Source: Lumnitzera littorea | Taxonomy: Eukaryota > Streptophyta > Magnoliopsida > Myrtales > Combretaceae | Direction: 5' to 3' | Assembly: GCA_024138015.1 (NCBI GenBank) | Contig: JAMXBB010000003.1 | Span: 29,660,087-29,724,086 of the forward strand | Length of the DNA: 64,000 nt | Shown here: positions 58,840 to 64,000 of the stretch, piece after piece | Layout of the letters: each line of letters starts with the position of its first letter | How positions within the stretch are numbered: position 1 is the stretch's first letter | Program-made: the position numbers and the translations under genes | The notes under the pieces: model-generated | Database searches by the model: none | Told to the model about the DNA's origin: nothing | Seen by the model: only the letters and a program-made list of their open reading frames with translations

Positions 58840-59529
58840 TGATGCAACCCAAAGAGCCACAGACATCAAGCGAGAGGACTTTGGAAGCATGGAAAGCATG
58901 GCCTTAGGGAAATACATAACCATTGAACATAGGTGTTTTACAGGAGGTGTTGAGGTACGGAATGCGCATTAGAGTATACGGCCATGTTGGCAATTGTATT
59001 GAATAACACATGCACCAATATGGTCGTATTACCTACAAATAACCATTCAAGAGTTACATGATCACAACACAAATGTGTTGACCCAGTATTGATGCGATAA
59101 CTTTTATTTTCAATTGTTAGGTTATCTTAGTTGCAGTTTTACCATTAGTTAGGGTTAATATTTAAGTGTTGTTTTCTTTCTTTTAGAGAGAAATAGACAC
59201 TTTAGACTAATTGTCATTTTCTTTAAAGGTTGGAAACCTTTAGTTTTCTTGAGAGATCTATCGATCCTTTGTAGAGACTTTCTTGTAGTGTGTTTATAAT
59301 TAAATTGACTCATGAGTATATCGGTCTTTCCAATTATATTTAATTAATTTTTTTTTATCATGAATAATATCAAAATAGGATCCAAAACCTTAGATTGATT
59401 ATCACTTAATAAATGTCCATATTCATTTTTATTTTTCGCTACTTTATATAACAACCTAAAAGACTCAATATTTATATTGCTATTTTACATTAACTTGTGC
59501 TTAGATTATTCCATTGGATCTAGCATGCA
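58840..59529 (+). repeat. Element I 5' LTR
   Basis: Starts TGATGCAACCCAAAG and ends GATCTAGCATGCA, 690 bp, placed directly before a primer-binding site and a gag start. There is no partner LTR in the window, so the left end is inferred from the TG start alone. Confidence 0.55.
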
Positions 59530-59537
59530 TTATAATT

Positions 59538-59549
59538 TGGTACTAAAGC
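59538..59549 (+). other. Element I primer-binding site
   Basis: TGGTACTAAAGC resembles the initiator methionine tRNA type site TGGTATCAGAGC (nine of twelve positions), eight bases after the LTR. Confidence 0.55.
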
Positions 59550-59703
59550 TATTGTTTACACGCTTTGTGATAAGTTTTCAAAATTTCATTGTTTTTTGAA
59601 ATTTTTAATGGATTGAAGAATCAAGGTTGTGAGGTTCAAAAATTGTTGGAGATTATTGAGGTGTGTGGCATGTCATAGGGTTTTGGGAGTTAATATATTC
59701 TAT

Positions 59704-60365
59704 GGAAGATGGTAACAATGTGGGGGAAGTGATCGATTTTATTCCCAATGTGTTTGAGAATATAGTGTTGTTAAATCCAATTGGAAGTGGAAATATTGAG
59801 TAGTTAGAGGATACAATTAGGGATGTTACTAAAGAGTTAATGAGTGAGAAAGTAGAGACGATGCATACTCTTTTAAATTAGTAGAATCATGATGTAGATG
59901 CACAATTGGAGGCATTGTTGACTTAACAAAACACTCATATGACTAATTTAATTACTTATTGTGATGCGAATATGAGGGCCTTAATAGCAACTTTTTGGTG
60001 AGGTTTGTAGAATGATGTGAATCTTGTAAATCTGGCTAATGTGAGGAATACTAATAATATTCCTATGGGAAAAGAAAGGTATGGTAGAGTTTGGAGGAAC
60101 ATAACATCAACAAAGGTTGTTAATAATCATGTATTTGAAGAAAATAGATGGCGACGCAGTTAAACCCTCTGAGAGACAATAGAGGCATACTTAAGGCTTA
60201 AAGACTATTAACCTTCAAATCCCTAAATTTGATGGTAAGTGTATCATAAATGAATACGTCGATTGGGAGGACCGAATTGAAAAATTATTTAAGTGTTATG
60301 AGTATGGTAAGGAGATGAGGGTGAGATTGGTAGCACTTGAGTTTACAAATTATAAAAAATTATTT
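59704..60365 (+). pseudogene. Element I gag fragment (Ty3/gypsy)
   Basis: Opens at ATG 59704 and runs with several stops through an N-terminal region. After a frame change comes a clear gag domain: LQIPKFDGKCIINEYVDWED, RIEKLFKCYEYG and RVRLVALEFTNY (about 60215-60353). This is the same segment as RIPSINGSRNADEYLEWEEK in element A. The track is lost by about 60353, shortly before solo LTR C2. No zinc knuckle or pol is present in the window. Confidence 0.75.
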
Positions 60366-61623
60366 TCACTTATCAAGCTTGAAATTTTTTATTTTTATTT
60401 ATTTGTCTTAATTTGATTTAAACCAAACCCAATGCCTATGTGACTTAAATCCTTAACCAAAATTAAGAAAAACCTGATTTCTTGTTTTTGAAAATAAATG
60501 AAGTTGCCACCTGATAAAACCGGAAAAAAAAAATGATCAAATTAAAATCAATTAAGTTGATTAATTCTAATTTTGCTATTAACTTGCGATCTTGCAAAAA
60601 AAATTTCTAAAAAAAGTTTTAAGAAACCAAATATCTGAATATCGAAGGCTACCTTATTAAACTCTAATCGGGTTCCACTTAAAACATTCCAAATTTAATA
60701 TCTATTTTTCAAAACACCCTACTAATAATATATATTTACAAGTAAATAAAACTATACCTATAAAAATGAAGGAATTTAAGAATCATTCACAAAGGGAGAA
60801 AAATAAGTTTTTACATATTTTAAATCACTTCATAGGTGCCTACATAACCGTTATTTAAGATCAAATTTCTATAATTCATTCTTGAAAATCTTAAATGTGT
60901 TGGTTTGTTTTAATTTTGAGAATTGATCAACTTTAAGTTTATTAGCTATTTTTATTTAAAAAAAAAAAGAATTTCTAAAAAGGGTCCTAATTTTTCAAGT
61001 TGTTAATTTTGGAAAAGCTCTAAATAAATTCTAACCTTACAAAAGGTTTATTCATTTTTATTTTTAGAAAATAAACTTTCTAGATGATAAAAATTTTTTT
61101 ACACTTATTTATTTATTTTTCTTGATTTTATTATTTTTTTTTACCAAAGCATAAAAATAAGTAAAACAACACTAGGCCTTCTTTTCTCTTCTTCTTCTTT
61201 TTTTCTTCTTCTCTTTTTTTTAGGATTCTTTTTTTATGGTTTTTTTTTATTACAATGAGAATATACAATAAAAGGAAAAAAATAATAAAAGGAAAATAAA
61301 AAATGAAAGGAGACTGAACCAAGCAGGGTGTACAAGTCAAGGGCAAACTAGGTACAGATCTTGGGTCGAATGTAGTAGAAAACCAAGTTGCTACGGAAAA
61401 GGAAACAAACGACAATAGGAGCTTGATTCAAACAATTTTAGTGGCCACTTCCAATGGGAAACACCACTTTTATGAGTGTTCTATTAGAGATTAGGGATTT
61501 GCTTAAGCATCATCATGTTTGGTGGCTGTTTATGTAATGTTGGGTGTTTGGCCAATCGTGGTGGTAGAGGCATAGAGAGATGGTATTGTGCATGGCTGTC
61601 ATGGTGGTTGCTGGGACTCGAAG

Positions 61624-62588
61624 TGATATGATTTGGCGCACGTAGCGAACATAAACTACGAATAGGTATTTGAAGTTCGAAGGAAATGAGAAATTAGGAA
61701 GTGAAATGGGGTTTTGAGTATGAATGTGGATGGATATTATGCATTAAGACACAAACATAATCAAGGGTTGAGCTCAAAATAGGTTTTGATACAACTCACA
61801 AAAACCAAATCAAGCTTCGAGGTTTCAAATGAGGGTTGGATGCGATTCACCGCAATTTTAAGAAGAAGATTGATAAGAATAAGAAAGATTAAAGAGTAAA
61901 ACAACACTCAATAATTCAAAGCATAAGCTTAAGCAGCTCACAAAAGATATCATGTATATTCTTGCTTAAAAGAAGGTTCGTCCATCATCTATTAATTACA
62001 AATATTGCTATTTATAGCACATTTTAAAACCCTAGTAGCAAAAATGTGAATAGAGTATAAGACCTTAAATCTTAAAGTAAGCCTACAACTAAAGTTAAAG
62101 AAAATATTTACAAGTATACTAAACTATACGCTCAATAGGGAAGTTGGCATGTGGGACATCCAAGTTGTCCTAGAACAAGTAGGATCCAAACTAGGTGAAG
62201 TCAGCAGTTAGATGTCTTAGTTCAGGTAAGAGTCGTTGAGGTCCTACAGTGCTTTGTCGAGCTAGCTATGAGGTTAGCCTACAATTGCTAAGCTCTAGGA
62301 TTGGTTAGCATTAGATTCATACTATCGTATCGAGTAAGTCTATAGACTCAAGTCCTAGGCTATCTAGTATATCTACTTCTTAGCAAACAATGGATATGAT
62401 GTCGAGTTATTTCTTTTTTCCCTCTTGGCCTTCTGGTATCAGTTCGACCTCAGATGGGGTAAGTTGGCCTCAGCTAGGCATCAACCAACCTTCATTTGGA
62501 ATAGGTTGGCTTCGGTTTAGAACTAGCCAATCTCGACTTAGAGTAGGTCGGCCTTAGCCTGGGGATCATCATAAGCTGATTCTTATCA
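61624..62588 (-). mobile_element. Solo LTR D nested in C2
   Basis: 965 bp, starting TGATAAGAATCAGC on the minus strand (62588) and ending CCAAATCATATCA (61624). CGAAG flanks it exactly at 61619-61623 and 62589-62593. A TATAAATAGC box lies at about 62011-62020 on the minus strand. The start form TGATRRGAATC links it to the families of elements A, B and F. There is no coding sequence. Confidence 0.85.
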
Positions 62589-63038
62589 CGAAGGATGGTT
62601 GGGATGTGGGTTTACGAGGGTAGTGAGGTCATGGGTAGTAGCATTTCAAGTGTGGTGTAGGAGAGCTTTAGGTTTCGAAGGGTGGAGGTTGCAATGGCTA
62701 AGGTTTCAAGAGTAGTATAGCTAAGGTCTATGGCCATAAGCAACAAGGCTTAGGTTTGAGAGGTTAGCTCTTGAGGAAGCTTCCTAGATGGTTGTTTTTG
62801 CTCCAACTTCTTTAAGCTTAAGCAATTTCTAGAGAGTAAGCTTAGCTGTAGGTAGAGAGAGAGAGTGGTGTTGTGAGTAAATTTGAGTGATTGTGAATGA
62901 TCAATGGTGTTGGAAATGCAAATGCAAGCTCCTATTTATACTATAAGAAGCTTGAACACACAAGGAAATAACCATTAATGGCTGAGCGATTTTAGTTAAT
63001 TTCATGAGTTGGAGATGTGATTTTCATGCTTATAACAA

Positions 63039-63058
63039 AAAAAAAAAAAAAAAAAAAA
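63039..63058. repeat. Poly-A run
   Basis: About twenty consecutive adenines inside C2. Confidence 0.85.
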
Positions 63059-64000
63059 GAAGCTTCAATTCTTACCTTACTATTCAAATTTTAATATATT
63101 GGATTGGAGCTTGAATCTCAGGTAGGTTATTTTTCCTCAATTTCAAATGCAGATTTGATCCACGAAATGTTTGAATTAGGATGTTTTCTTGGTATGGATC
63201 AAAAGAAGGTCATGATATCTTCGTGATTCTACCATTAATTTGTAGAAATCATGGATATAATCGAAAAAAATAAGACAAGAAGTGGCCTAATTAGAAAGGA
63301 AAGAGGAGGAAAATTTAGGAAATGGGAAGAAAGAGATGATAATGTGATGCCATATGGGCACCACATCATCCACATGGTCCAATCAACATCCACCACATAT
63401 CTATATGAACACTTGGTCTAACCAAATCATGATACGTAGCAGACATGGGGGAGAGAAAAATAAAAGGCACAAGTTGCACCTTATATGAATTAACCCATGA
63501 CATGTACTTTGAGCATGCAATGTCTTTCCATTAGGCCATTGGCCTATACCTTATTTATATATGCAATCAAATTGCAAATATAAACTAAACTAGCCTAAGC
63601 TAAGCTTAAATTTTAAATCTCAACTTGGGCACAAACAATCTCTTTTTATTTAAAACCCAACCAAATTTGGTATGTAAAAAACTAAAGTTATGTCAAACTA
63701 TATTATTATATTTTAAATTGACTATTTTTATTTTTATTTTTTGTACTTTTTAAATTTTCTCTTTTTTGTATTTTTTTCTAAATTTTCTATTTTTTGTACT
63801 TTTTATAAATTTTCTTTTTTTTTTGTACTTTTCTAAATAAGAACTCTTTTTTTCCTATTCTAAAAAAAAAATCTAAAATTAATGGGGGCAAAAATTGAGT
63901 ATCTACATCACTTTTATTGTTTTTATACATTTTCCTCCTAAAGAGAGTGAAATTTAGGAGGGGAGGGGAGGGAAGAGGGTGGAATGGGGTGTTAACAATA

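Larger units (their letters stand above)
60371..63907 (-). mobile_element. Solo LTR C2 next to the element I gag fragment
   Basis: On the minus strand it starts TGTAGATACTC (63907) and ends near CAAGCTTGATA (60371, terminal CA now TA). TCACT flanks it on both sides (60366-60370 and 63908-63912). Shared landmarks with C1 include the TG end, the CATATATAAAyAAGG segment (about 63565), a TATAAATAGG box (62931-62940, minus strand) and GGTGGC-ACTT near the far end. Without the nested element D it is 2567 bp, close to the 2419 bp of C1. It contains no genes. Confidence 0.85.

Noticed and set aside
61131..61415. 94-codon minus frame with a Lys/Glu-rich end
   Set aside because: It comes from poly-A and poly-T runs within solo LTR C2.
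1..64000. An undescribed defence, toxin or biosynthetic system
   Set aside because: I looked on both strands for clustered intact genes and found only one host gene; all other coding sequence belongs to broken retrotransposons.

Overview
The window is nuclear DNA from a flowering plant, most likely a eudicot. It is AT-rich and consists mostly of decayed LTR retrotransposons with plant-type primer-binding sites and gag/pol proteins. It holds one intact protein gene, a plastid nucleobase transporter of the NCS1 family (PLUTO type) at 53926-55644 on the + strand. I found no tRNA, rRNA, CRISPR array or prokaryotic operon. I also found no convincing new biological system; the interest lies in the transposon archaeology and a few unexplained repeats.

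Layout, left part (1-29142). 200-1459 is a dead antisense-type 'putative gypsy type transposon' (Transposase_28-like) gene. It is followed by Tat-like leader fragments, a 71-bp duplication around a single N (3025-3176), and about 8 kb of gene-free repeats that include LTR-like fragments at 6573-6870 and 7033-9601. 11711-13365 is the remnant of a minus-strand Ty3/gypsy element (F). At 13366 begins a three-level nest. Element A (13366-29142, + strand) has its 5' LTR split by element B1 (14023-23375, + strand). The 5' LTR of B1 is split in turn by a probable 2766-bp solo LTR, E (14628-17393, target duplication CCTTA).

Middle part (29143-49829). A Sirevirus-like copia gag (G) runs to about 30900, followed by what looks like its 3' LTR. 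A complete but dead minus-strand element, B2 (31566-40492, target duplication TCTAG), comes next. It is a sister of B1 and is itself interrupted in the integrase region by the solo LTR C1 (33026-35444). 40711-49829 is a long-LTR element (H) whose 3' end carries hallmarks of the Tekay/Del chromovirus lineage but which has lost almost all of gag-pol.

Right part (49830-64000). This is the gene island: a non-autonomous element with terminal inverted repeats and an internal minisatellite (50930-51964), then the NCS1 gene, then an old non-coding duplication downstream. From 58840 the window returns to transposons. Element I has an LTR, PBS and start of gag. Close to the end of its gag piece sits the solo LTR C2 (60371-63907, TCACT duplication), which contains a further solo LTR, D (61624-62588, CGAAG duplication).

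Elements A, B, F and solo LTR D share an LTR start of the form TGATRRGAATC and, where coding sequence survives, a similar order of gag, protease, reverse transcriptase, RNase H and integrase. They are related families. Nearly all their proteins carry stops, frameshifts and lost catalytic residues, so they act here only as repeats around the transporter gene.
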